DNA of 64,000 bases from Pseudomonas sp. SJZ079 (GCF_007993865.1 NZ_VIUH01000003.1:124001-188000); one strand, 5' to 3'; positions 18,072 to 27,425 are shown, numbered from the stretch's first letter. The notes: generated from the sequence alone by a model not told the origin. Program-made: numbers and translations.

Positions 18072-19346
18072 ATGTCCGACACATCCGCTTCACGCCCCAA
18101 GGTCGCCATCGACACCGGCGAATTCCAGCACGGCTGGCGCGTCCTCTTGCTCGGACTCGCCGGCATCTGCACCAGCATTAGCGTGGGCCTGCTCTACAGT
18201 TTCGGTACCCTGGTGATTCCCCTCGAACATGCATTTGGCTGGAGTCGGGGCGACTTGCAGGCGTCGATCACTTTCCTGTTCGCCGGGGTTGCCATCTCCA
18301 CCCAGCTGGTCGGCCCGTTGTACCGCCGCTTCGGCCTACGGCGAGTGGCGATCATCTCGATCGTGCTGCAGGTGATCGGTTATGTGGCGATCACCTGGAT
18401 CGAGCACTCCATCGGCTGGCTGTACCTGGCGTACTTCGCGATGCCGCTGGTTTGCGCGGGGACTATCGCCATAACCTGGACGCAATTGGTCAACCTATGG
18501 TTCGAGCGCAACCGTGGCCTGGCTCTGGCAATCATTCTCTGCGGCACCGGACTGATGGCGCTGATGTTACCGCCACTGCTGGCGCTGCTGATCGCCGAGT
18601 TCGGCTGGCAGGCGGGCTTTTTTACCCTGGCGGCGATGCCGTTGCTGTTTACCTTGCCGATGGCGTTGTTGTGGATACGCTTGCCAGGCGAGGTCGAATC
18701 CGCCTCGCCGGCGAGAGGCGATGCGACAGTGCAGTTGAGCGGTTTCAGTTATCGCCAGGTGCTGCGCTCACCGGTGTACTGGAGTTTCAATATCGCGTTG
18801 ATCCTGTCGGTGTGCCTAACCGTCGGCATGGTCACCAACATCGTGCCGATGCTGCAGAGCAAGGGATTATCTGCCCAGGCGGCGAGCCAGATTTTCAGCA
18901 GTTTCGGCGTTTCCATCATCGCCGGACGTTTGCTGGTGGGCTATCTGCTGGATCACTACCCGCCGATCCTGGTCGCGGCCGTCAGCCTGGCGCTACCGGC
19001 CATCGGCTGTGCGATCTTTCTGTTCAGCGGCGCGCAAAGCGTGGCCCTACTGGTGCTCGCTACCCTGTGCATCGGCGCCAGCGCCGGTGCGGAGTTCGAC
19101 CTGGCAGCGTTTCTTATGGCACGTTATTTCGGTCTGCGCGACTACGCACGGATCTTCGGCCTGCACCTGGCGCTGGTCACTATCTTCGGCGGTCTGATGC
19201 CGGTGTTGTTTGGCCGCCTGTATGAAGCCTATCAGGGCTATTCGGCAGTACTGCTGTGCTGCCTGGCCTGCTCAATCATCGGACCTTTGACCTTGCTCTG
19301 GCTGCGGCCAGCAGCTGCGGTCGCGGTCCTAAAGCAACCTGCCTGA
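18072..19346 (+). CDS. MFS permease (monocarboxylate-transporter-like)
   Basis: A 424-residue, 12-helix major facilitator protein. A hydrophilic N-terminus is followed by helix 1 at about residue 25, and the typical loop (RRFGLRR) lies between helices 2 and 3. The ARYFGLRDYARIFG stretch near residue 350 is characteristic of the oxalate/formate-antiporter or monocarboxylate-transporter-like MFS group. It is paralogous to the protein at 22773-24050, which shares FGTLVxPLExAFGWS and QASITFLF blocks. Uptake of resin acids or an intermediate is likely. Confidence 0.88.
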   Translation: MSDTSASRPKVAIDTGEFQHGWRVLLLGLAGICTSISVGLLYSFGTLVIPLEHAFGWSRGDLQASITFLFAGVAISTQLVGPLYRRFGLRRVAIISIVLQVIGYVAITWIEHSIGWLYLAYFAMPLVCAGTIAITWTQLVNLWFERNRGLALAIILCGTGLMALMLPPLLALLIAEFGWQAGFFTLAAMPLLFTLPMALLWIRLPGEVESASPARGDATVQLSGFSYRQVLRSPVYWSFNIALILSVCLTVGMVTNIVPMLQSKGLSAQAASQIFSSFGVSIIAGRLLVGYLLDHYPPILVAAVSLALPAIGCAIFLFSGAQSVALLVLATLCIGASAGAEFDLAAFLMARYFGLRDYARIFGLHLALVTIFGGLMPVLFGRLYEAYQGYSAVLLCCLACSIIGPLTLLWLRPAAAVAVLKQPA

Positions 19347-19403
19347 GTGGTTGTGCGAAAGTCAGGCGGGCTTGGCCCGTCCATGAAAACCTAGGAGAAA
19401 TGA

Positions 19404-19754
19404 ATGAATGCGCAAGAAGCTATCGAGCAGTTCCTGCATGGCCAGATCGAGTGCTGGAACAACGGTGACAAAGAGGGATTCTTCGAGCACTACCGCCGGG
19501 TGTCGCCCGCTGGCCTGAGCATCGAATACGTCGGCCGGCCCTTGCCGACCGACCCCTGGCAGATCCTGCAAGGCATGTGGGAAAACCAGCAGCCGCATTT
19601 CCGCGTGGAGGTCAAGGAAACCATCATCAACGGTGAGGAAGCCGCCTGCCACCATCGCAACGCGCTGCGTGACGGCAGCGGTGGTATCGAGACCATCGAG
19701 CTGTACCGTTTCCAGGGTGGCAGGCTGTCGGTGCGCTATTTCATCAAGGCGTGA
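19404..19754 (+). CDS. NTF2-like (SnoaL-type) small protein
   Basis: A 116-residue protein of the nuclear-transport-factor-2-like fold: N-terminal helices (EAIEQFLHGQIECWNNGDKEGFFEHYR), then beta strands ending in IELYRFQGGRLSVRYFIKA. The group includes isomerases, hydratases and non-catalytic binders. A TAGGAG site precedes ATG 19404; an overlapping out-of-frame ATG at 19400 is ignored because its frame is not protein-like. It follows the permease by 57 bases and probably shares its transcript. Confidence 0.8.
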   Translation: MNAQEAIEQFLHGQIECWNNGDKEGFFEHYRRVSPAGLSIEYVGRPLPTDPWQILQGMWENQQPHFRVEVKETIINGEEAACHHRNALRDGSGGIETIELYRFQGGRLSVRYFIKA

Positions 19755-19903
19755 CAGGGCAAACTGGGGCGCGGTGATGGGCCGCGCTCGACTTGTTTGG
19801 CCGTCTGTGCCGCGCGGCCGTTCATGATGCTGTCGTGGCGCTCGATGCTCATCCCTGAGTAGCTCCTACCTTTCTAGGTGGTCGCTAAAGCGCTAGGGGC
19901 ACC

Positions 19904-21088
19904 TCAAGATCGGGCTGCTGGCTGACGCCAATGAAGGCTCAGCACCAGTACCCAGCCGATGGCCGATAGCAGGGCCGAGCAGAAGAACACCTGCGCCAGG
20001 CCGAAGCCGGAAACGACCAGTCCCATCACCGGCCCCGCCAGTCCTACCGCCAGATCGAAGAACAGCGAAAGCGTGCTCAGGGCCGAGTTGCGATTGGCCT
20101 CTGGTGTGCGCGCCAGGGTTTCCACCGCCAGCCCCGGATAGACCCAGGAAACACCCAGGCCGGTCAGTGCTGAACCGAGGATCGCCACCAGGGGCGAAGG
20201 TGCCAGCCACACGAGTAGCAGCCCGAAGGTCTGCACGGCCATGCAGATCGTGACCACCCGATAGCCGCCGAAGCGTGGCAGGGCACTGGGTGAGGCCAGT
20301 CTGGCGAAAATGAAAGCGACACCGAAAGCGCTCAGGCAGTAGGCCGCGTTTTCCCAGCCCAAGCTGTCGAAATACAGGGCGACGAAGGCGGTCAAACTGC
20401 CGAAGCCCGCCGAGCTGCAGGCAACGGCGAGACCGTTTGGCAGCACGGCCATGAACACGCTGCGAAATGGCAGCCGTACGCCTGGCAGCAAGGGCGCGGG
20501 GCGCCTAGTCTGGGCGAACAGCAAGGGCAGGAAGCCGAGCAGGGTGATGCCGATACCGATGCCGGCGAGGCCCAGGTGATCACGTACCAGCACGCCGAGC
20601 GGTGCGCCTATGGCGGTGCCGCCATAGGCGGCGATACCGTTCCAGGACATGACCTGCGCGGTGCGTAACGGGCCATGCAGGCCGATGGCCCAGGTGCAGC
20701 TGGGTGTGGAGATCAGGGCCGAAGAGATGCCCTGGAGGACTCGGCCGGCCATCAGAAGTGTCAGACCGACCCAGGGGGCCGCCGGCAGGACGATCGCCAG
20801 TGCGGTCAGCAGGCCGCTGACCGTAAGGATGGCCAGCCCCGTCATCACCGTGCGCTTGGCGCCGAAGCGGTCGGCAAGCTGTCCGGCCAGCGGACGTGAG
20901 AGCAGGGTTGTCAGGTATTGCAGGCCGATCACTAGCCCGGCCATCGTGGTGCCGAAGCCCAAGGTGTTCAGCACATGACCGGGCAGTACGGCCAGCGGCA
21001 ACCCGTTACCTACATATGAGGCGAAGTTGAAGCAGACGATCGACACGATTGACAGGCCGACTGGAAGGGATTTCGTACTGCCGTGCAT
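19904..21088 (-). CDS. MFS transporter (YfcJ/YhhS-like drug/metabolite efflux type)
   Basis: A 394-residue, 12-helix MFS protein. The motif A region (GQLADRFGAKRTVMTG, about residues 60-75) and the central RPAPLLPG loop are clear. It resembles the YfcJ/YhhS/arabinose-efflux-like group rather than the two monocarboxylate-type permeases nearby, so export of intermediates or toxic acids is at least as likely as uptake. It is the last gene of a minus-strand run starting at 24050. The plus-strand NTF2 gene converges on it with about 150 bases between, where I see no clear terminator. Confidence 0.85.
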   Translation of the reverse strand: MHGSTKSLPVGLSIVSIVCFNFASYVGNGLPLAVLPGHVLNTLGFGTTMAGLVIGLQYLTTLLSRPLAGQLADRFGAKRTVMTGLAILTVSGLLTALAIVLPAAPWVGLTLLMAGRVLQGISSALISTPSCTWAIGLHGPLRTAQVMSWNGIAAYGGTAIGAPLGVLVRDHLGLAGIGIGITLLGFLPLLFAQTRRPAPLLPGVRLPFRSVFMAVLPNGLAVACSSAGFGSLTAFVALYFDSLGWENAAYCLSAFGVAFIFARLASPSALPRFGGYRVVTICMAVQTFGLLLVWLAPSPLVAILGSALTGLGVSWVYPGLAVETLARTPEANRNSALSTLSLFFDLAVGLAGPVMGLVVSGFGLAQVFFCSALLSAIGWVLVLSLHWRQPAARS

Positions 21089-21157
21089 CCGTCGTCGCCT
21101 TGCGGATCGTGCGTGTGGCCTTGGCCGCGTCCGGTTACGGGCGCGGCAGTGGGGTGG

Positions 21158-22393
21158 TCAGTCGCGGTTGGCCGCTTCCCAGGCCTTGAGGTCGAAACCG
21201 GCTGCGGCCGCTTCGGTCGGGCTGAGCTGGGGCGGGCGCGAGAGGATCTTGCGTGCGGCCAGATGATCGCCGGGGCGATTGCACGACTCCACCGCAATCA
21301 ACTGGTCGCCGCGAAAACACAGTACCGAGAGCTGCGCGTTGTCCGGCGAACCGATGACCACGGTGCTGTCATACCCGCTAGAAAGGCCGGCGATCTGCAG
21401 TTTCATGTCGCCCTGATCGGTCCAGAACCATGGCAGCGCTCCATAGGGCGCCGGTTTGCCCATCAGTCGGGCCGCCACAGTGCGCGCCTGGTCCACGGCA
21501 TTCTGCACGGACTCGAGGCGAGTTAGCTGTTCGTCGTTCTGCAGGCATGGAAAACAGGCCACATCGCCGATCGCCGAGATATGCAGGTCGGAGGTGAGCA
21601 GGTTGGCGTCGACCTTGATGCCATTGGCGATGTCCAGGCCGGCCTCGCTGGCCAGTTGCACATTGGGGATCACGCCAATGCCGAAGACCACCAGGTCGGC
21701 GTCCAGCGTGCGCCCGTCGGAGGTTTCCACCCCCGTTACACGGCCATTGTCGCCGATTACCCGGGTCAGGCCCTGGCGGAAATCCAGGTGTACGCCCCAG
21801 CGACGGTGTGCCTGGCTGAACAAGTCGGACATCTCGCGACTGACCGCGCGGGCCATCGGCCGGTCGCCCAGCTCCAGGACATGCACCGCCGAGCCAAGCG
21901 CCGCCGCCACTGCGGCAAACTCCAGGCCGATGAAGCCGGCGCCAACTACCACCACATTGCGCGCCTGTTTGGCCAGCGGCGCCAGGGTGTCGGCATCGAT
22001 CTTGGTCTTGATGCCGAATACGCCTTCGAGTTCGGCGCCGGGTACCGGCAGGGGACGGTTGTGTGCGCCTGTGGCCAATACCAGATGATCGTAGGCCAAG
22101 GCTTCGCCGTCCTCGAGCAGGACTCGTCGGTTCTGGCGATCGATGGCGGTGACGCGGTCATGGCGCAGCTCGATGCGTTGCTCGGTATAGAAGTTTTCCG
22201 GGCGGAACAGCAGGTTGGTCGCGCCGATCTTGCCGAGCAGGTAGGCCTTGGACAGTGGCGGTCGCTGGTAGGGCAGACCGGGTTCGTCGCCAATCAGGCT
22301 GATGCGCCCTGCATAGCCGGCCTGGCGTAGTGAGGTGGCGACCTGAAAGCCAGCTTGGCCGGCACCGACAATGACTACCGAAGCGAGTGACAT
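21158..22393 (-). CDS. FAD/NAD ferredoxin reductase (putidaredoxin-reductase type)
   Basis: A 411-residue flavoprotein. The FAD motif VVIVGAGQAGFQVATSLR is at about residues 6-23 and the NAD motif VVVGAGFIGLEFAA near residue 148. LPYQRPPLSKAYL is the signature of ferredoxin reductases of oxygenase systems. AGGAGG precedes the ATG. It sits directly after a [2Fe-2S] ferredoxin gene, so the pair is likely the electron supply for the two P450s. It could also feed DitA3, as no other reductase gene is in the window. Confidence 0.9.
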   Translation of the reverse strand: MSLASVVIVGAGQAGFQVATSLRQAGYAGRISLIGDEPGLPYQRPPLSKAYLLGKIGATNLLFRPENFYTEQRIELRHDRVTAIDRQNRRVLLEDGEALAYDHLVLATGAHNRPLPVPGAELEGVFGIKTKIDADTLAPLAKQARNVVVVGAGFIGLEFAAVAAALGSAVHVLELGDRPMARAVSREMSDLFSQAHRRWGVHLDFRQGLTRVIGDNGRVTGVETSDGRTLDADLVVFGIGVIPNVQLASEAGLDIANGIKVDANLLTSDLHISAIGDVACFPCLQNDEQLTRLESVQNAVDQARTVAARLMGKPAPYGALPWFWTDQGDMKLQIAGLSSGYDSTVVIGSPDNAQLSVLCFRGDQLIAVESCNRPGDHLAARKILSRPPQLSPTEAAAAGFDLKAWEAANRD

Positions 22394-22439
22394 GGAGCCT
22401 CCTTCTAACTATTAGCGTGCCGTGAACAGGGTTCGGGAT

Positions 22440-22760
22440 TCAGAATTGTGATACGGGCAGGCGCAGCACCATGCCATCCAGCGCTTCGCTGATGATCAAC
22501 TGGCAGGTCAGGCGACTGTTGTCGTTGCGCTCGACTGCATACTCGAGCATGTCGGCCTCGGTGCTTTCGGCGGCGGGCAGGCTCGCCAGCCACTGGTCGT
22601 CGACATAGGCGTGGCAGGTCGCGCAGCTGCATGCGCCACCGCAATCGGCCTGGATACCGGGCACGGAAGCGAACATTGCCGCTTGCATGACCGATTGACC
22701 AATTTCTCCGGTCACCTGGTGTTCGGTGCCGTTATGTTCGATAAGGGTGAGAGTGGGCAT
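22440..22760 (-). CDS. [2Fe-2S] ferredoxin, putidaredoxin/adrenodoxin type
   Basis: A 106-residue ferredoxin. Cluster ligands are C40, C46 and C49 (in CGGACSCATCH) plus C86 (RLTCQL), the CX5CX2C...C spacing of P450-type ferredoxins. The MPTLTLIEHNGTEH start and normal length agree. The gene is 46 bases upstream of the reductase on the same strand. It most likely passes electrons to the CYP226-like P450s. Confidence 0.92.
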   Translation of the reverse strand: MPTLTLIEHNGTEHQVTGEIGQSVMQAAMFASVPGIQADCGGACSCATCHAYVDDQWLASLPAAESTEADMLEYAVERNDNSRLTCQLIISEALDGMVLRLPVSQF

Positions 22761-22772
22761 GGTCGGATTCCT

Positions 22773-24050
22773 TTAAGCGGTTGGGGCGGTGGCAGGAATG
22801 GGCTGCGCGGCGAAATGCGGGGCACGGCCGAGGGTCAGCAGGAGCAGAGGGCCAATCAAGCTGCAGGTCATGGAGTAAAGCAGCATCGAGGTGTAGGAAC
22901 CGGTGCGGCTAAGCATCAAGGCGAAGAGCAAAGGCGCAAGCGCCGAGGCCACAGTGTTCAGCCCCTGGTGCACGCCGAATAGCCGACCGTATTCGCGCAG
23001 ACCGAAGTAGCGGGCAACCAGGAAGGCGGCGATGTCAAATTCCGCGCCAGCGCCGAAGCCGATCATTACGGCTGCGAGCATCAGCAGGGTGAAGTCCGGC
23101 GTGCCGCTGAGGTAGATGAGGCAGCCGATGGCGGGCAAGGCCAGGCTGAGCGCGGCAACACCCGGCGGCCACAAACGGTCGAGCAAATAGCCGATGAGTA
23201 CGCGACCGAAAATCAGCGAAACGCCAAAGAAGCTGAAAATCAGGTTGGCGTCGCCGGCTGACAAGCCTCGGCTCTGCAGCATCGGTACGGTGCTGGTGAC
23301 CATGCCGACGATAGATGAGATGACCAATGCCAGCGCCAGGTTGCAGGTCCAGAACTTGCGCGAGTGCATGCCTTCTTTAAAGCCCATACCCGGCAGCCCC
23401 AGTAGTTCGTTGCCCGCGTGTTGCCGGGTGACAGCCTGGGCTCCCGGCAGCTTGAACCAGAGCAGCGTCAGTGGCAGTAACAGCAGCAGGTTAAGCAGCG
23501 CGAGAATTACAAAGGCGGCGCGCCAGTCCCATTGTTCGATGCCCCAGGACATCAGGCGCGGAATAGTGGCGGCGGTGATGCCAGTGCCCGAGAGACCGAT
23601 TGCCAGTGCCAGGCCGCGGTTGCGGTCGAACCATAGGCTGAGCAACTGGGTCCAGGTCACCGCCAGTGCGCCCATGCCGATGATCGGTAGCAGGGCAAAG
23701 GCCAGGTACATCGACCAGATCGAGCCTTGCAGTTGTGTAGTCGCCAGATAGCCCAGGGACAGCAGCACCAGCGAGATCAGGGTGACCCGCTTCATGCCAA
23801 AGCGCAGGTTGAACCAGCCGACCAACTGCAGGGAGACCACGGCGCCGCCGAAGAGGAAGGTGATGGAAGCCTGCAGTTCGCTCTTGCTCCAGCCGAAGGC
23901 CTGCTCCAGCGGCACGACCAGCGTGCCAAAACCATAGAGCAGCGCGGCATTAATGCTGATTGCCACGCCGACGACGGCAAGGATGAGCATTCGCCAGCCT
24001 TGCCGAAACTCGGTGGGATCAATAGCCGCTTCGTTTTTGTGGGGAGACAT
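22773..24050 (-). CDS. MFS permease (monocarboxylate-transporter-like), paralogue of 18-kb permease
   Basis: A 425-residue, 12-helix MFS protein. FRQGWRMLILAVVGV at helix 1 and FGTLVVPLEQAFGWSKSELQ are shared almost word for word with the permease at 18072-19346, as is ARYFGLREYGRLFG near residue 345. Two such genes flanking a ferredoxin/reductase pair suggests a duplication with different substrate or direction. It is first in the minus-strand run 24050-19904, with the ferredoxin 12 bases downstream. Confidence 0.88.
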   Translation of the reverse strand: MSPHKNEAAIDPTEFRQGWRMLILAVVGVAISINAALLYGFGTLVVPLEQAFGWSKSELQASITFLFGGAVVSLQLVGWFNLRFGMKRVTLISLVLLSLGYLATTQLQGSIWSMYLAFALLPIIGMGALAVTWTQLLSLWFDRNRGLALAIGLSGTGITAATIPRLMSWGIEQWDWRAAFVILALLNLLLLLPLTLLWFKLPGAQAVTRQHAGNELLGLPGMGFKEGMHSRKFWTCNLALALVISSIVGMVTSTVPMLQSRGLSAGDANLIFSFFGVSLIFGRVLIGYLLDRLWPPGVAALSLALPAIGCLIYLSGTPDFTLLMLAAVMIGFGAGAEFDIAAFLVARYFGLREYGRLFGVHQGLNTVASALAPLLFALMLSRTGSYTSMLLYSMTCSLIGPLLLLTLGRAPHFAAQPIPATAPTA

Positions 24051-24238
24051 CGGGCAGGCACCTTTTGTTGATCTTATCTTGCCAGGTAGTTCGGCGTTTT
24101 CTGCCGAATTTACGTGAATCCAGCTATCATTGTTCTGATCTAAGAATTGAATGCTGGATTTAGAATATGGCAGAGTGGATTATCTGTCTAGTCATGCCTG
24201 GCCGAACCACCTCATTACAACAACAAGTAGGTACAACG

Positions 24239-25894
24239 ATGCTCTCGCTCAGCCGCTTCTCTATTGGCGCCAAGCTGCTCATGCTGCCAGCCTTATTCGT
24301 GCTTTCCCTTCTGATTATCTCTGCGGTTGCTTATCAGGGGCTGGCCAGCCAGCAGGAGGTCATCGACGAAATGGAACAGTTGCGTGTCAAGCAATACAAG
24401 CAAGCGCTGGACATCTCTGCAGCGTCCCAGGCCGCCATGGCCAACGCCTATGCCATGGTGGTGCGGATTCTCGAGTCGAACGGTGAGGCGTCGAGCGAGG
24501 AGCTGCAGTCTTATCTCGAGGAGATGGACCTGAGCGTCGGGGAAATGCTCGCTGGGTTGAGCAAGAGTGCTGCGCAAGAGCGTCTGAGCGAGGATGAACG
24601 CGCGCGCTATCTCGCGTTGCAGGAGCAGGCCACGGTGGTGGGAGACGGGTTTGCCGAGCTGAAAACCATGGCCCTTAGCGATCCGATGCAGGCCGTGTCG
24701 ATGCTTGGCAATCTGCGTGCCGACTACAACAGCCTGCTCGGGCAATTCGGCCGTCTGTTGATCTTGCAGGAAAGCCTGACGACGCATGCTTTTAGCGAGG
24801 CGACTCGCGTGGTGCAAAACGTTACTCAGGTGCTGATCGTGACCCTGCTGGCGGCAGTCGGTTTGGCCTTGGTGGTCAGCTTGCTGTTGCGTGCGCATAT
24901 CATCCGTTCGATTCGCGCCATTGAGCAGGCCTCCATCAAGCTGCGCGATGGCGACCTGACCCAGCGTGTGCGAATTGTTGGGCACGATGAGATTGCCCGG
25001 ACCGCTCAGGCATTCAACGAGTTAATCGAGAGCTTCCAACTCGCCGTCCGCCAGGTGGCCGGTGTATCGGCCTCGGTGGGTTCATCGGCAGAGGAGCTGG
25101 TGATTACCTCGTCCCAGGTGTCTGAAAGTGCTACGAACCAGGCCAAGGCGGTTATCGGGGTATCAGCGACGGTCGAGCAGATGAGCGTGGGCGTCGCTTC
25201 TATCTCCGCCAATGCCGAGGAGCTGAGGTCGTCTGCGGAGGCCAGTCTGCGGGGAGCGGAAGCGGGGCACTCGGCCTTGAATCGCCTACTGACGGAGATT
25301 GAAAGCGTACGGCTCGCCTTTTCGGCCATTAGCGGCTCGGTGGGGGATTTCGTTGTCAGTACCTCCGCCATCACCGCCAGCATCAATCAGGTCAAGGAGC
25401 TATCGGCGCAAACTAATCTGCTGGCACTGAATGCGGCCATTGAGGCCGCGCGTGCTGGCGAGAGCGGCCGAGGCTTTAGCGTGGTGGCCGATGAGGTACG
25501 CAATCTGGCGCAGCGCTCTGCGACGGCCGCAAACTCGATCAACGAGTTGACGCTCAAGTTGGAAAGCCAGTCGGCAGTCGTAGAGAAGGCCTTGCACGCC
25601 GGCACAGTGGCCTTGGACGGCAGCGATAAGCTGTTGGGCGAATTGGAGAGTACTTTGCAGGAGTCCGCGCGCCTGGTCGGCAACTCGACCCGTGGTGTCG
25701 ACTCAATAGCTAGTGCCGTGCGCGAACAGAGCGAGGGCGGGCGGGATATCGCCTCGAACGTTGAGCATATCGCGCGCATGGCCGGAGAAGGCGATGCGAT
25801 CACGCAGCAGGTATCCAATGCGGTGGTTTCCCTGCGCGAGTTGTCCGAAGAGTTGAATCTGGCGGTGAGCCGGTTCCGCTTCGAGGCGTATTGA
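24239..25894 (+). CDS. Methyl-accepting chemotaxis protein
   Basis: A 551-residue chemoreceptor. Transmembrane 1 is at about residues 12-32, followed by a helical periplasmic domain of about 155 residues (four-helix-bundle type), transmembrane 2 at about 200-222, HAMP at about 225-275, and a signalling domain with the conserved hairpin tip [23 protein letters not shown] 24239 is preferred (GTAGGT six bases before; the hydrophobic helix follows correctly); upstream ATGs at 24167 and 24194 only add a non-typical tail. Between the permease/ferredoxin run and ditA3, it may sense the island's substrate. Confidence 0.92.
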   Translation: MLSLSRFSIGAKLLMLPALFVLSLLIISAVAYQGLASQQEVIDEMEQLRVKQYKQALDISAASQAAMANAYAMVVRILESNGEASSEELQSYLEEMDLSVGEMLAGLSKSAAQERLSEDERARYLALQEQATVVGDGFAELKTMALSDPMQAVSMLGNLRADYNSLLGQFGRLLILQESLTTHAFSEATRVVQNVTQVLIVTLLAAVGLALVVSLLLRAHIIRSIRAIEQASIKLRDGDLTQRVRIVGHDEIARTAQAFNELIESFQLAVRQVAGVSASVGSSAEELVITSSQVSESATNQAKAVIGVSATVEQMSVGVASISANAEELRSSAEASLRGAEAGHSALNRLLTEIESVRLAFSAISGSVGDFVVSTSAITASINQVKELSAQTNLLALNAAIEAARAGESGRGFSVVADEVRNLAQRSATAANSINELTLKLESQSAVVEKALHAGTVALDGSDKLLGELESTLQESARLVGNSTRGVDSIASAVREQSEGGRDIASNVEHIARMAGEGDAITQQVSNAVVSLRELSEELNLAVSRFRFEAY

Positions 25895-26039
25895 CAGCCG
25901 CGGCACTGAGTCGGATGGGTCGTAGGGCATGCCGAATAACGCTCTGATGATGTATTCATTCAGCTCTAGCTAGCGTATCCGGACCGGCTCTCGGTGGATC
26001 GCTGGCGTGGGTCTGAGGCACATGGGTCGGTATTGATGT

Positions 26040-26062
26040 GATCAAAAATAATAAAAGTGTTC
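26040..26062. promoter_or_regulatory. Putative dit-regulon operator (site 2), GATCA-N13-TGTTC
   Basis: T-GATCA-N13-TGTTC-A, one mismatch in the left arm. First of two sites upstream of ditA3, 204 bases before its start. Confidence 0.5.
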
Positions 26063-26204
26063 ATGTTCTTATGTTTTTTTAGGTTTTTTGATCTTTTTGT
26101 CATCCTGTCGCTCCGGCCAAGGTGCGAATAACCCTCTTGTTTGTAGAGTAAATGCTGGGTGTTTGGCCGTTCATCGCGGCTTTACCTTGCTGGCGTCTAA
26201 ATAT

Positions 26205-26227
26205 TTACAAATGTATTAAAACTGTTC
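26205..26227. promoter_or_regulatory. Putative dit-regulon operator (site 3), TTACA-N13-TGTTC
   Basis: T-TTACA-N13-TGTTC-A, with two mismatches in the left arm and a perfect right arm. It lies close to the ditA3 ribosome site, where bound protein would block transcription. Confidence 0.5.
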
Positions 26228-26265
26228 ATTATTTATCTGTGCTGGTCCCTGATAAGGAGAACAAG

Positions 26266-26502
26266 ATGAGTTCCGAAAAAGCGCGATTCCAAGTGGTAGC
26301 CGACCGCAGCCGCTGTTGTGGTTACGGCTTGTGTGCCGCCATCTGCCCGAGTATCTACAAGCTGGATGCTGATGGTCTGGTTTACCTGGACGACAAGGTC
26401 GTTCCGCCCGAGCTTGAGGAAGAGGCGCGCGAAGGTGCAGCAGCCTGTCCTGCCGAGGCCATCTGGCTCGAAGACATCACTGCCGAAGGTAGCGACGCCT
26501 AA
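26266..26502 (+). CDS. ditA3: Ring-hydroxylating dioxygenase ferredoxin, [3Fe-4S] type
   Basis: A 78-residue ferredoxin with the start at 26266 after AAGGAGA. Cluster ligands are C17, C23 and C61 (CCGYGLC ... CPAEAI); Tyr20 replaces the fourth Cys of a [4Fe-4S] site, so a [3Fe-4S] cluster is expected. That is unusual for a Rieske oxygenase partner, but matches what I recall of DitA3. The oxygenase genes lie 9.2 kb downstream, again as recalled for the dit cluster. It opens the operon ditA3-B-C-D-E. Confidence 0.9.
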   Translation: MSSEKARFQVVADRSRCCGYGLCAAICPSIYKLDADGLVYLDDKVVPPELEEEAREGAAACPAEAIWLEDITAEGSDA

Positions 26503-26556
26503 GCTGCTGTTTACGAAGCTTCGGGCCGCAATCACAGACAAACGGTGGAGGGTGGG

Positions 26557-27318
26557 ATGACAGGTCGTTTAGAGGGTAAGGTCGCACTGATTACAGGCAC
26601 CGGCGGTGGTCAGGGCAGAGTGGCTGCACTGCGTTTCGCCCAAGAAGGCGCCATTGTTGTGGGCTGCGATTTCAATGCGCAGGCGAATGAGGAAACTGCC
26701 GCCTTGCTCCAGGCCGAAGGCCTGCGGTTGTATGGCTACGCCCCCGTTGATCTCGGCGATCATGAACAGGCCAAGGCATGGGTGGAGTCTGCCGCCGCAG
26801 AGCATGGGCGCATCGATATTCTCTACAACAACGCCTCGGCGGCGCGTTTCGGTGCAGTCAGCGAATTCAGCGTCGAGGATTGGCGCTACACCATGCGCAA
26901 TGAAATCGATCTGCTGTTCTACACCACTAAATATGCATGGAGTCACCTCGCCGAGCAGCAAGGGGTGATCATCAATGTGTCATCGACTGCCGCCTGGGGT
27001 GGCTCCAAGGTCGCCGGCATCGCCGCGCATGCCGCTGCCAAAGGGGCGGTAGTTTCCTTCACCCGTCAACTGGCTGTGGAGGGCGCGCCAGTCGGTATTC
27101 GCGCGGTCAGCCTAAGCCCAGGTTTCATCGCTACGCCAGGCACCGCCCCATTTCTCGAGAACCCCGTTGCCCGTGCGGCATTGCTTGACGGCGTACTCAT
27201 GGATCGCCCCGGCGAGCCAGAGGAAGTGGTAGCCATGGCCGTGTTCGTGGCTTCCAGCGAAGCCTCGTTCATTACGGGCTCCGATTTCGTCATCGACGGT
27301 GGCCTGCTGGCCGTCTAA
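26557..27318 (+). CDS. ditB: SDR-family dehydrogenase with His in place of catalytic Tyr
   Basis: A 253-residue SDR starting at ATG 26557, with GGAGGG upstream; the in-frame GTG 26545 overlaps that site. TGTGGGQG is the cofactor motif (about residues 12-19), NNASA replaces NNAG, and VSSTAAWGG holds the Ser. Where YxxxK is expected the sequence is HAAAK, so the general-acid Tyr is missing. Position between DitA3 and DitC suggests a diol dehydrogenase, but the altered residue makes that uncertain. The symbol is assigned by order. Confidence 0.85.
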   Translation: MTGRLEGKVALITGTGGGQGRVAALRFAQEGAIVVGCDFNAQANEETAALLQAEGLRLYGYAPVDLGDHEQAKAWVESAAAEHGRIDILYNNASAARFGAVSEFSVEDWRYTMRNEIDLLFYTTKYAWSHLAEQQGVIINVSSTAAWGGSKVAGIAAHAAAKGAVVSFTRQLAVEGAPVGIRAVSLSPGFIATPGTAPFLENPVARAALLDGVLMDRPGEPEEVVAMAVFVASSEASFITGSDFVIDGGLLAV

Positions 27319-27321
27319 TAG

Positions 27322-27346
27322 ATCCGGGCGGTGCTGCCGCCCGGAT
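27322..27346. repeat. Stem-loop between ditB and ditC
   Basis: Arms ATCCGGGCGG (27322-27331) and CCGCCCGGAT (27337-27346) with a 5-base loop, four bases after the ditB stop. There is no U-tract, so it may stabilise or partly attenuate the ditA3B segment rather than end the transcript. Confidence 0.6.
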
Positions 27347-27425
27347 GTGGCACATTCCTATCGTCCGCGCGGGCCTCAACTGGAGCTCGGGACGAATGAA
27401 ATCGAACAAGAACAGGTGAATAGTC

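Larger units (their letters stand above)
25895..26265. other. AT-rich promoter region of the ditA3 operon
   Basis: No gene is seen. The section 26038-26110 is strikingly AT-rich compared with its surroundings. It carries two copies of the 23-base operator pattern (26040-26062 and 26205-26227), the second ending 38 bases before the ditA3 start. Confidence 0.7.
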
